Assembly: GCA_024684665.1 (NCBI GenBank)
Contig: JAIKWN010000182.1
Location: 1 to 6,034, forward strand
Length of the DNA: 6,034 bases
Direction: 5' to 3'
Source of the DNA: Clostridiales bacterium
GTDB taxonomy: Bacteria; Bacillota_A; Clostridia; Christensenellales; Aristaeellaceae
A program made the position numbers and the translations under genes. This document shows positions 1-5,338 of this stretch, piece after piece; the first letter of the stretch is position 1, and every line of letters begins with the position of its first letter. A model generated the notes under the pieces. That model searched no databases. It was given only the letters and a program-made list of their open reading frames with translations, and was not told the origin of the DNA.

Positions 1-172
1 CTTTGCTGTCAAAATGATAATAGAAGGCGCCCTTGGTCATCCCGGCGCGGGCGCAGATGTCGTTCACGCTGACCTCCGCGAATCCGTGTTCAAAAAACAG
101 TTCCCGCGCCGCGGCAAGCAGCTTTGCCCGGCTGTTTTCCGATTGCTGGCGCAGACGGTTGGTCTCCTTCAT
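1..172 (-). CDS. TetR/AcrR-family transcriptional regulator (N-terminal 57 residues; runs off the left edge)
   Basis: Reading the complement from the ATG at 172 gives a protein starting MKETNRLRQQ and continuing through the classic TetR N-terminal helix-turn-helix: an AKLLAAARELFFEHGF helix, then VSVNDICARAGMTKGAFYYHF near residues 33-55, the recognition-helix region. Only the DNA-binding domain is inside the window; the ligand-binding C-terminal domain, and so the inducer, cannot be judged. The start is chosen because an in-frame stop lies 13 codons upstream, with no other ATG, GTG or TTG in between, and a GAGG Shine-Dalgarno lies about 8 nt before it. It has its own promoter and diverges from the flavoprotein gene at 415. 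This arrangement usually means that the regulator represses its divergent neighbour. The family call is very safe; the target is inferred from layout and from the dyad at 359-394. Confidence 0.95.
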   Translation of the reverse strand, partial: MKETNRLRQQSENSRAKLLAAARELFFEHGFAEVSVNDICARAGMTKGAFYYHFDSK

Positions 173-220
173 CTTCAGGCCCTCGTTTTCTCCGGAAATC
201 GAATCCTCTTTTCACAGGGA

Positions 221-249
221 ATTGTATCACAGCGGGCCCGGTGTGTCAA
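221..249 (-). promoter_or_regulatory. SigA-type promoter of the tetR gene
   Basis: On the complement, TTGACA (249-244) is separated by exactly 17 bp from TACAAT (226-221). The -35 is a perfect consensus and the -10 differs at one position. Transcription would start near 213-215, giving a leader of about 42 nt before the ATG at 172. The spacer contains a GC palindrome, CGGGCCCG (233-240), of unknown meaning. Confidence 0.85.
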
Positions 250-287
250 AGTGCGGGAAGAGACGAAAAAGGTACAGCTGCGCGACA

Positions 288-314
288 ACCGAAATAACCG
301 AAATAATCAGAATT
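288..314 (+). repeat. Short 9-bp tandem repeat between the divergent promoters
   Basis: ACCGAAATA occurs twice in perfect tandem (288-296 and 297-305), followed by a degenerate third unit, ATCAGAATT (306-314). The array lies 13 bp upstream of the -35 box of the flavoprotein promoter and about 38 bp upstream of the -35 of the tetR promoter. It could be an A/T-rich upstream element or a regulator site, but could also be a chance or slippage repeat. Confidence 0.5.
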
Positions 315-327
315 TTCCGTTTTGTTC

Positions 328-356
328 TTGACAACGTATCCTCTGCCGGTTAGAAT
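328..356 (+). promoter_or_regulatory. SigA-type promoter of the flavoprotein gene
   Basis: TTGACA (328-333), a 17-bp spacer and TAGAAT (351-356) form a near-consensus promoter with one mismatch in the -10. The start site would be near 362-364, inside the dyad at 359-394, so a protein bound there would block initiation. The leader to the ATG at 415 is about 52 nt. Confidence 0.88.
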
Positions 357-358
357 AC

Positions 359-394
359 ATACCGCGGTACGAACCGAGGTACGAACTATGGTAT
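359..394 (+). promoter_or_regulatory. Candidate TetR-family operator (36-bp imperfect dyad, 12-bp periodic repeats)
   Basis: The outer arms ATACC (359-363) and GGTAT (390-394) are perfect inverted repeats. Around the centre at 376/377 the inner pairs ACC/GGT, CG/CG and GT/AC also match, giving 12 of 18 complementary positions. The same segment reads as direct repeats with a 12-bp period: GGTACGAACCGA (366-377), GGTACGAACTAT (378-389), then a weaker GGTATCAAAAGA. A separate perfect 10-bp palindrome, TACCGCGGTA, occupies 360-369. Several TetR-family repressors bind long dyads as a pair of dimers. The site covers the expected transcription start of the flavoprotein gene, so repression by the divergent TetR protein is the natural reading. 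Binding itself is inference. Confidence 0.7.
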
Positions 395-414
395 CAAAAG
401 AAAGGAAGAAGACG

Positions 415-2238
415 ATGAAACGCACACTGGCAATCCTGGCAGCCCTTCTTCTCATCGCTTCCGTCAGTCTCGCGGAGAAGTATACCGCGGGTACGTACAG
501 CGCGGAAGCGAACGGTAACAACGGCCCCGTGACGGTGAAAGTCACGGTAACGGACGATGAGATCGTCTCTGTCGAAGTGACGTCTCACAGCGAGACCCCC
601 GGTATCTGCGATGTCGCGATGGAACGCCTACCCCAGGCGATCGTCGACGGACAGACGCTGGCGGTGGACACGGTTTCCGGCGCCACGAATTCTTCAAATG
701 CGATCCTGCAGGCCGCGGAAGCCGCGCTGGCAGCGGCCGGCGCTGACGTGGAAGCGCTGAAGACGGCTGCTGCGGATGAAAAAGAAGGCACGACCGAGGA
801 ACGTACGGTCGGCGTGCTTGTCATCGGTGCGGGCGGCTCCGGACTCGCGGCGGCTACGACCCTGAAAGAGCAGGGCGCAGACGTCCTTCTGATTGATAAG
901 ATGGGCCAGGCCGGCGGCGCTACGTCCCTGACGGGCGCGCTGATCAATGGCGGCATGTCCAATCAGCAGGCGATCCGCGGCGCAACCGATTCTGTGGAGA
1001 CCATCTTCATGGATCTTATGCGCTACGGTAGCTTCCTGAACGATGCTCGGATGACTTGGATTTTCGCGAACAATACCGGCGCGGCAGTGGACTGGCTTCA
1101 CGATACGGTCGGCGTGGAATTCGAGGATGCGTTGAACTACTTCCCGGAGCACACCAACGATCGTGCCCTCTATCCGAAGGGAAAGAAGGCCGGTTATCTG
1201 ACCAGCACGATGGAAGCCCATTACCGCGAGATCGGTGGCGAACTGCTCACCGAAACGAAAGCGGAGCATCTGCTCTTTGAAGACGGCCGAGTCACCGGTG
1301 CGAACTGCTCCACGCCGAACGGAACCCTCGTCGTCCATGCGGATGCGGTCGTCCTGGCTACCGGCGGCTATGGCGCCAGCGTCGCGCTGCGCGATCCCAG
1401 CCTGACGACGGTGCTCTTCTACGGCTCTGCCGCGTCCACCGGCGACGGCATTTTCCTCGCGGAGGAAGTCGGCGCGAAGACCCATTATATGAAGTACCTG
1501 AAGAGCTATCCCCAGGGCATCGAAAAGCCCCTCGAAGGCGGCAACATCACCCCGGATGGCACCCGCTATATCGCGAACGCCTACATCTCTCCCCTGGCTT
1601 CTCAGGCGGCGACCCTGAACGACGGCGCGATTTATGTAAACGCCTCTGGTGAGCGTTGCATGAACGAGAACATGGACTTTGTCTCCATCAAGAAGGCGAC
1701 CATGCAGCAGGAAGGCAAGACCATCTATCTCGTCATGAACCAAAAGGGTTATGACAATTGGATGGCCAGCATGGGTACTAGCACGGCGCTGACGGCGGAA
1801 ACTGTTGCTCCCTGGCTGGATGCTACAGAGGGCGCGCCGGTATTCCGCCGCGGTGTGACGCTGGCTGAAGCAGCCAAGAAAGCCGGCATCGACCCGGCTG
1901 CCCTTGAAGCGACCGTGGCCCATTTCAACGAGATGGTCGCAGCGGGCGAAGACGCAGACTTTGGTCGGAAGGAAATGAGCGTCGCCCTGGATGAGGACGG
2001 AGGCTGGTACATCATCGAGCAGCGGCTGCGCATGGCGACCAGCCTGGGCGGCCTCAAAACCAGCACGGCTTTCGAAGTATACGACAAAGATGAGAACGTG
2101 ATCCCCGGACTGTACGCCTGCGGCGAGGTCGTTGGCGGCGTCCATGGCGACGAATCCATGCCTTCCTGCATGGTGGGCTGGGCCGTTACTTCCGGCCGTT
2201 TGACCGGTTTCTCCGTAGCGGAAGCTGTCGCAGAATAA
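415..2238 (+). CDS. Exported FMN_bind / FAD_binding_2 flavoprotein reductase (fumarate-reductase-like, substrate unknown)
   Basis: A 607-aa protein. Residues 1-20 are a type I signal peptide (MKRT, hydrophobic core, SLA before E21) with no lipobox cysteine. Residues 24-108 form an FMN_bind domain with DTVSGAT (85-91); Thr91 is the expected site of covalent FMN attachment by an ApbE-type flavin transferase. From residue 132 comes an FAD_binding_2 domain with the dinucleotide motif GAGGSG (138-143), an LATGGYG motif and a C-terminal PGLYACGEVVGGVHG segment (564-578). This resembles soluble fumarate, urocanate and related anaerobic respiratory reductases, which take electrons outside the cytoplasmic membrane. 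By alignment from memory, Shewanella Fcc3 residues H365, R402, H504 and R544 correspond here to Tyr365, Leu401, Thr542 and Ser581, so fumarate is unlikely. The start at 415 has AAGGAAG 6 nt upstream and yields a clean signal peptide; an in-frame ATG at 388 would add nine charged residues. It is probably monocistronic and TetR-controlled. Confidence 0.92.
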   Translation: MKRTLAILAALLLIASVSLAEKYTAGTYSAEANGNNGPVTVKVTVTDDEIVSVEVTSHSETPGICDVAMERLPQAIVDGQTLAVDTVSGATNSSNAILQAAEAALAAAGADVEALKTAAADEKEGTTEERTVGVLVIGAGGSGLAAATTLKEQGADVLLIDKMGQAGGATSLTGALINGGMSNQQAIRGATDSVETIFMDLMRYGSFLNDARMTWIFANNTGAAVDWLHDTVGVEFEDALNYFPEHTNDRALYPKGKKAGYLTSTMEAHYREIGGELLTETKAEHLLFEDGRVTGANCSTPNGTLVVHADAVVLATGGYGASVALRDPSLTTVLFYGSAASTGDGIFLAEEVGAKTHYMKYLKSYPQGIEKPLEGGNITPDGTRYIANAYISPLASQAATLNDGAIYVNASGERCMNENMDFVSIKKATMQQEGKTIYLVMNQKGYDNWMASMGTSTALTAETVAPWLDATEGAPVFRRGVTLAEAAKKAGIDPAALEATVAHFNEMVAAGEDADFGRKEMSVALDEDGGWYIIEQRLRMATSLGGLKTSTAFEVYDKDENVIPGLYACGEVVGGVHGDESMPSCMVGWAVTSGRLTGFSVAEAVAE

Positions 2239-2257
2239 TCTGAAACTTCCAAAAACC

Positions 2258-2299
2258 AGGCGTCTCCTTTTCAAAATTGAAAAGGGGACGCCTTTTTTT
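2258..2299 (+). terminator. Strong intrinsic terminator of the flavoprotein gene
   Basis: AGGCGTC at 2258-2264 begins a stem of about 16 bp, with one G-U pair, closing around an AAATT-type loop near 2273-2278. The right arm ends at 2293 and seven T residues occupy 2293-2299. It begins 19 nt after the flavoprotein stop and separates that unit from the dnaA region. Much of the stem is A/T self-complementary, so it may also work to some extent in reverse. Confidence 0.95.
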
Positions 2300-2440
2300 G
2301 CTCTTTGAAGACGCGCCGTAAACTTTTGCGGAGAGTGGTTTTTTTCGGAAAATCCGTTTTTTATTTTTCTGAAAAGGTGCAGGAAAACAGCCGGAAGCGG
2401 GTCTTCTTTGTGGAACGGGTTCCGGACAGGCACAGCATAT

Positions 2441-2481
2441 TGTGGATAACTTTCCCATTTCCGGCGGAGTCCTGTGGAAAA
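2441..2481 (-). repeat. Left DnaA-box pair
   Basis: TGTGGATAA at 2441-2449 is a perfect box read on the minus strand. TGTGGAAAA at 2473-2481 differs at one position. Their starts are 32 bp apart, about three helical turns, so they lie on the same face. Both sit upstream of the dnaA -35 box. Confidence 0.85.
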
Positions 2482-2520
2482 CTTGCATTTCCACCCAGAC
2501 CGCACACATCCAAAAAACCC

Positions 2521-2549
2521 TTGAAAATAAGGATTTTTTCTGATATCAT
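2521..2549 (+). promoter_or_regulatory. dnaA promoter
   Basis: TTGAAA (2521-2526), a 17-bp spacer and TATCAT (2544-2549), preceded by TGA as an extended -10, form a good SigA promoter. Initiation near 2555-2557 would give a leader of about 140 nt that begins just before the two perfect plus-strand DnaA boxes. Autorepression by DnaA is therefore likely. Confidence 0.72.
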
Positions 2550-2558
2550 ACCTATCAG
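2540..2558 (+). repeat. Inverted repeat over the dnaA -10 and start site
   Basis: CTGATA (2540-2545) and TATCAG (2553-2558) are perfect 6-bp inverted arms separated by 7 bp; the inner TGATATCA (2541-2548) is also palindromic. The element covers the -10 and the predicted start, a position suited to a repressor, but short A/T-rich palindromes arise easily by chance. Confidence 0.4.
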
Positions 2559-2565
2559 GAAGAAG

Positions 2566-2597
2566 TTATCCACATCTCTGGCTTCCGGTTATCCACA
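2566..2597 (+). repeat. Right DnaA-box pair
   Basis: Two perfect TTATCCACA boxes in the same orientation (2566-2574 and 2589-2597), with starts 23 bp apart. They are immediately downstream of the predicted dnaA transcription start and face the opposite way to the left pair. A weaker minus-strand box (TCTTCCACA, 2612-2620) follows. Confidence 0.92.
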
Positions 2598-2694
2598 GAA
2601 ACACAACCCCTTGTGGAAGATAGCAAAGTCAGGTTACAGATATGGGATTTCCGGGCAGTTTTCCGGGAAAGCAAGAAGGAATTCGGGGGATTTC

Positions 2695-4020
2695 ATGGAT
2701 CAGACAGAACTCTGGGACCGGGCGAAGCACATGTTGCGGGAGGAAGTTCCCTCCCTGTCCTATACCACCTGGATCGAGCAGCCTCTCAAGCCTGTCTATT
2801 ACGAGCAGGGGACGCTGGCGCTGGAGGTGCCGAGCGACCTTTACAGCAACACCATAGGAAACCGCTATCTCGAGGTCATCCGCACCGCGGTCTCCCGGGC
2901 GGCGGGGGAACCCGTGGACGTACGGCTGATGAGCGTTTCGGAGCGGGTCAAATGGCAGCAGGGCCGGGAGAAGGCGCGGGAAACCAAAAATCTCTCCGTC
3001 AATATGTTCAATCCCAAGTCCACTTTCGAAACCTTCGTCGTGGGCTCCTCAAACCAGTTTGCCCATGCGGCGGCCTTGGCCGTGGCGGAGCAGCCGGGAC
3101 AGGCGTACAACCCGCTCTTCGTTTACGGCGGTGTCGGTCTCGGAAAGACGCATCTCATGCATGCCATCGGGCATTTCATCGAGGATCATTATCCCTCGAT
3201 GCGCATCCTCTATATGCCCAGCGAGACCTTTACCAACGAGCTGGTTTCCGCGATCAAGAATAACCGCAACAACGAATTCCGCGAGCGCTTCCGCAACGTG
3301 GACGTGCTGATGCTGGATGACATTCAGTTCATCGCCGGCCGGGAGGCGACGCAGGAGGAATTCTTCCATACCTTCAACGCCCTCCGGGAGCGGGACAAGC
3401 AGATCATCATCTCCTCGGACAAGCCACCCAAGGAGATCAAGCAGCTGGAAGAACGGCTGCGCTCCCGTTTTGAATGGGGGCTCATCGCGGACATCCAGAA
3501 GCCGGATTTCGACACGCGGGTCGCCATACTGCGCAAGAAGGCGGAAAACGAAGGCATCGACGCGAACAACGAGGTGCTGGAGTTGATCGCACGCCGCGTG
3601 GACACGAACATCCGAGAACTGGAAGGCTCGCTGACCCGGGTGCAGGCTAAGGCGCGCCTCTTGGGCCTTCCGATCGACGAAAAAGTGGTGAACGAGGCGC
3701 TTGCCGACATAGTGCAGGTCCGGGATCCGAAACGCATCACGCCGGAGCTGATCCTCTCCTGCGTCGCCGGGTATTATCAACTGACGCCGGAGCTGGTGCG
3801 CGGTTCCTCCCGCAAGAAGGAAATCGCGCTCGCGCGCCACGTGGCCGTATACCTGACACGGGAGATGACCGATCTCTCCCTGCCCCGTATCGGGGACGCG
3901 TTTTCCCGGGACCACTCCACTATCATCAATTCCTGCGAAAAAGTCGCCGCCCTGTCCGCCTCTGATCCCCGGATGCGCACCGCGCTAGCCGACCTGCGGC
4001 AGATGATTAAAGAACAGTAG
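2695..4020 (+). CDS. dnaA: Chromosomal replication initiator protein DnaA
   Basis: A 441-aa AAA+ initiator that binds DnaA boxes and opens oriC. Domain I (about 1-85) begins [14 protein letters not shown] and carries the conserved W7 and TTWI (24-27). The domain II linker is very short (about 88-105). Domain III has Walker A GGVGLGKT (145-152), Walker [10 protein letters not shown] (204-212), a sensor I SSDKPP (240-245) and the [13 protein letters not shown] arginine-finger region (251-263). Domain IV starts near 330 and ends with the DNA-binding helix-turn-helix. The ATG at 2695 is chosen because it gives the standard domain I N-terminus; the reading frame stays open further upstream, but through the terminator and the DnaA boxes. 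A GGGGGA sequence lies about 4 nt before it. Oddities: the usual FGGRDHTTV signature reads FSRDHSTII (403-411), one residue shorter and with Thr changed to Ser, and no dnaN follows. Identity is certain. Confidence 0.99.
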   Translation: MDQTELWDRAKHMLREEVPSLSYTTWIEQPLKPVYYEQGTLALEVPSDLYSNTIGNRYLEVIRTAVSRAAGEPVDVRLMSVSERVKWQQGREKARETKNLSVNMFNPKSTFETFVVGSSNQFAHAAALAVAEQPGQAYNPLFVYGGVGLGKTHLMHAIGHFIEDHYPSMRILYMPSETFTNELVSAIKNNRNNEFRERFRNVDVLMLDDIQFIAGREATQEEFFHTFNALRERDKQIIISSDKPPKEIKQLEERLRSRFEWGLIADIQKPDFDTRVAILRKKAENEGIDANNEVLELIARRVDTNIRELEGSLTRVQAKARLLGLPIDEKVVNEALADIVQVRDPKRITPELILSCVAGYYQLTPELVRGSSRKKEIALARHVAVYLTREMTDLSLPRIGDAFSRDHSTIINSCEKVAALSASDPRMRTALADLRQMIKEQ

Positions 4021-4022
4021 GT

Positions 4023-4051
4023 TTGACTTGCCCCGCGCGGAATGTTATAAT
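4023..4051 (+). promoter_or_regulatory. Strong SigA promoter immediately after dnaA
   Basis: TTGACT (4023-4028), 17 bp, TATAAT (4046-4051): a perfect -10 and one mismatch in the -35, beginning 2 nt after the dnaA stop. Transcription would start near 4057-4059, giving a leader of about 32 nt to the ATG at 4090. I see no hairpin terminator between dnaA and this promoter, so dnaA transcripts could also read into the following genes. Confidence 0.9.
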
Positions 4052-4089
4052 TAAAAGATGTAAGGATTGCGGGAGAACGCGGAGGCGTT

Positions 4090-4593
4090 ATGGCGGAAAT
4101 GCAAGCAAATCCCGTGCGGCTTCCCGATTGGGAGAGGCTGCCGGATCTGGGGCTGTATATGGATCAGGTCGTAACCCTCATCGAGCGGGTGTTCGAGACG
4201 CCCCTTCCCAAGGGAGAGACCACGCGGTCCATGGTCAACAACTACGTAAAAAGCGGGCTGGTCCCGAGGCCGGTGGGCAAGAAATACGACCGGGATCACC
4301 TGGCGCGGCTTCTCATGGTATGCGTACTCAAGCAAGCGCTCAGCATGGAGGGCATCGGAAAGCTGCTGGACGCGCTTTGCCGGGCTGGCATCCGCGGAGG
4401 ATACGAACGGTTCCGCACGCGGATGATGGAAATGGAATCCGCCGTTTTTACCGGGCACATCGAAATGAACTGGGAAAAAGAGCCGGCGGAGGAGCGGGCG
4501 CTCTCTGCGGCCATCATGGCGTCGCTTTGCACGATTCACACCTATCGCGTTCTGGAGCGGATCCAGACGCCCACAAAGGAGGGTACAAAATGA
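4090..4593 (+). CDS. DUF1836 domain protein, putative transcriptional regulator
   Basis: A 167-aa cytoplasmic protein with no signal peptide or membrane segment. Residues around 17-80 match the DUF1836 pattern: LPDLGLYMDQVVTLIE, then TTRSMVNNYVKSGLVPRPVG (about 44-63) followed by KKYDRDHLARLLMV, a MerR-like winged-helix motif in which a turn and a K-Y-D/S-R-D/E-H segment precede a helix. DUF1836 proteins are widespread in Firmicutes and are usually annotated as putative regulators; I know of no defined target. The start at 4090 has GGAGG 4 nt upstream, rather close; the next ATG, at 4099, would be 13 nt away. The gene is first in the unit driven by the promoter at 4023 and its stop overlaps the next start by 4 bp (ATGA), so it may regulate or co-function with the envelope genes that follow. 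Confidence 0.88.
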   Translation: MAEMQANPVRLPDWERLPDLGLYMDQVVTLIERVFETPLPKGETTRSMVNNYVKSGLVPRPVGKKYDRDHLARLLMVCVLKQALSMEGIGKLLDALCRAGIRGGYERFRTRMMEMESAVFTGHIEMNWEKEPAEERALSAAIMASLCTIHTYRVLERIQTPTKEGTK

Positions 4594-5264
4594 TTTGTCC
4601 CCACTGCGGAGAAAAGATCGAGGACGGTTCCAATGTCTGCCCCCGCTGCTACACGCGGCTGACGGGTGCCAATGGCGCGGAATTCACGGGGCGCAAGCGC
4701 TCGAAGAAGCGCGGCAACCCGGCGCCGACGATCATCGCGGTCGGTATCATTCTGATCCTTCTCGTGGTCATTGCGCTCATCGTCCGCTCCATGTTCCTGC
4801 CGGCGACGCGCACCGCGGCGGCCACGCCGACTCCGGTGGTGCTTGCGCAGCCGACTGCCGAACCAAACTTCGCGGTCTTCGGGCGCACGGCCGTGCCGGA
4901 GGATTACAATACCGCGACGCCGGACATCGCCGTCACCGCGACGCCTGCCCCGGAACCGGAAGGGACGCCGGAGGCGGAGCCGCAGGAGGCTTCCTATAAG
5001 ACGCTGCGCAAGGGCGACCAGGGCGTGGAAGTCGTGATGCTGCAGGAGGCGCTAGCCAGCCTGGGTTACCTGACCACGGCTTCGGACGGCATTTTCGGAA
5101 CAGGCACTGCTACGGCGGTAAGGGCCTTCCAGTCGGACAACTCCTTAGATGCCGATGGCATCGCCGGCCGGCAGACCCAGGCGCTGCTCTTCGCCATGAC
5201 GAACATCACCCCCATCCCGGACATCACCCCCGCGCCGGGAGACATCCTGGATCTGCCGGGCTGA
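4590..5264 (+). CDS. Zinc-ribbon, single-TM protein with an extracytoplasmic peptidoglycan-binding domain
   Basis: A 224-aa protein in three parts. The N-terminus is a zinc ribbon with two CxxC pairs, Cys3/Cys6 and Cys17/Cys20 (CPHC, CPRC). A basic stretch (RKRSKKR, 35-41) precedes one membrane helix at about 47-65, so the zinc ribbon should be cytoplasmic. After it comes a Thr/Pro/Ala/Glu-rich linker (about 71-134) suited to crossing the wall, then a PG_binding_1 domain (about 136-201; LRKGDQGVEVVMLQEALASL, DGIFGTGTATAVRAFQ, DGIAGRQT). The tail repeats an ITPIPD/ITPAPG motif. No catalytic domain is visible. AGGAGG (4577-4582) lies 7 nt before the ATG, and the start overlaps the DUF1836 stop, implying translational coupling; the same frame is open further upstream, but only as a shadow of that gene. 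The architecture suggests an envelope anchor or a wall-to-cytoplasm sensor; that role is inference. Confidence 0.93.
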   Translation: MICPHCGEKIEDGSNVCPRCYTRLTGANGAEFTGRKRSKKRGNPAPTIIAVGIILILLVVIALIVRSMFLPATRTAAATPTPVVLAQPTAEPNFAVFGRTAVPEDYNTATPDIAVTATPAPEPEGTPEAEPQEASYKTLRKGDQGVEVVMLQEALASLGYLTTASDGIFGTGTATAVRAFQSDNSLDADGIAGRQTQALLFAMTNITPIPDITPAPGDILDLPG

Positions 5265-5290
5265 GCGAACCCGATTCCATCCATCCCCAG

Positions 5291-5316
5291 CCCCTTCCCT
5301 TCAAGCCGGGAAGGGG
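5291..5316 (+). other. GC-rich hairpin in the gap before the L,D-transpeptidase gene
   Basis: CCCCTTCCC (5291-5299) and GGGAAGGGG (5308-5316) form a perfect 9-bp stem with an 8-nt loop. No T-run follows directly; the TTTTTT at 5332-5337 is 15 nt further on and forms the spacer between the GGAG ribosome-binding site and the next ATG. It is therefore not a textbook terminator. It may stabilise the upstream mRNA, terminate weakly, or tune expression of the downstream gene. Confidence 0.55.
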
Positions 5317-5338
5317 TGCTGTATATCGGAGTTTTTTA

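Larger units (their letters stand above)
2339..2620. other. Probable oriC / DnaA-box region upstream of dnaA
   Basis: The region between the terminator and dnaA (2300-2694) has no credible gene. It holds a T-rich segment (2339-2375, 29 of 37 bases A/T) that could serve as an unwinding element, then clustered DnaA boxes. Three are perfect TTATCCACA sites (2441-2449 minus, 2566-2574 plus, 2589-2597 plus). One has a single mismatch (2473-2481 minus, TTTTCCACA) and one has two (2612-2620 minus, TCTTCCACA). Such clusters next to dnaA mark replication origins in many Firmicutes. They also autoregulate dnaA, and without a genome-wide skew the two roles cannot be separated. The dnaA promoter lies among the boxes. 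Confidence 0.75.

Noticed and set aside
2409..2417. TGTGGAACG as a further DnaA box
   Set aside because: Three mismatches to TTATCCACA on the complement; too weak to call.
694..2505. A 603-codon open frame on the minus strand opposite the flavoprotein gene
   Set aside because: It is antisense to a gene with clear domains, has no recognisable motifs, crosses the terminator, and is the kind of long shadow frame expected from GC-rich codon use.
2305..2694. N-terminal extension of dnaA by 130 codons from a TTG
   Set aside because: The extension would translate through the DnaA boxes and promoter. The protein from 2695 already begins with a standard DnaA domain I.
2642..2857. A 71-codon frame starting in the dnaA leader and overlapping dnaA
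   Set aside because: It has no ribosome-binding site worth the name and no motifs, and most of it is a shadow of dnaA; a regulatory upstream frame cannot be supported.
4051..4539. A 162-codon minus-strand frame opposite the DUF1836 gene
   Set aside because: It is antisense to a recognised family member and has no motif.
4023..4589. Upstream extension of the zinc-ribbon protein by 189 codons
   Set aside because: This part is an out-of-frame shadow of the DUF1836 gene. The AGGAGG site and the CPHC motif directly after the ATG at 4590 fix the start.
5300..5327. TTCAAG-16-TATATC as a promoter for the transpeptidase gene
   Set aside because: The start site would fall at or after the ribosome-binding site, so the transcript could not be translated normally from 5339.
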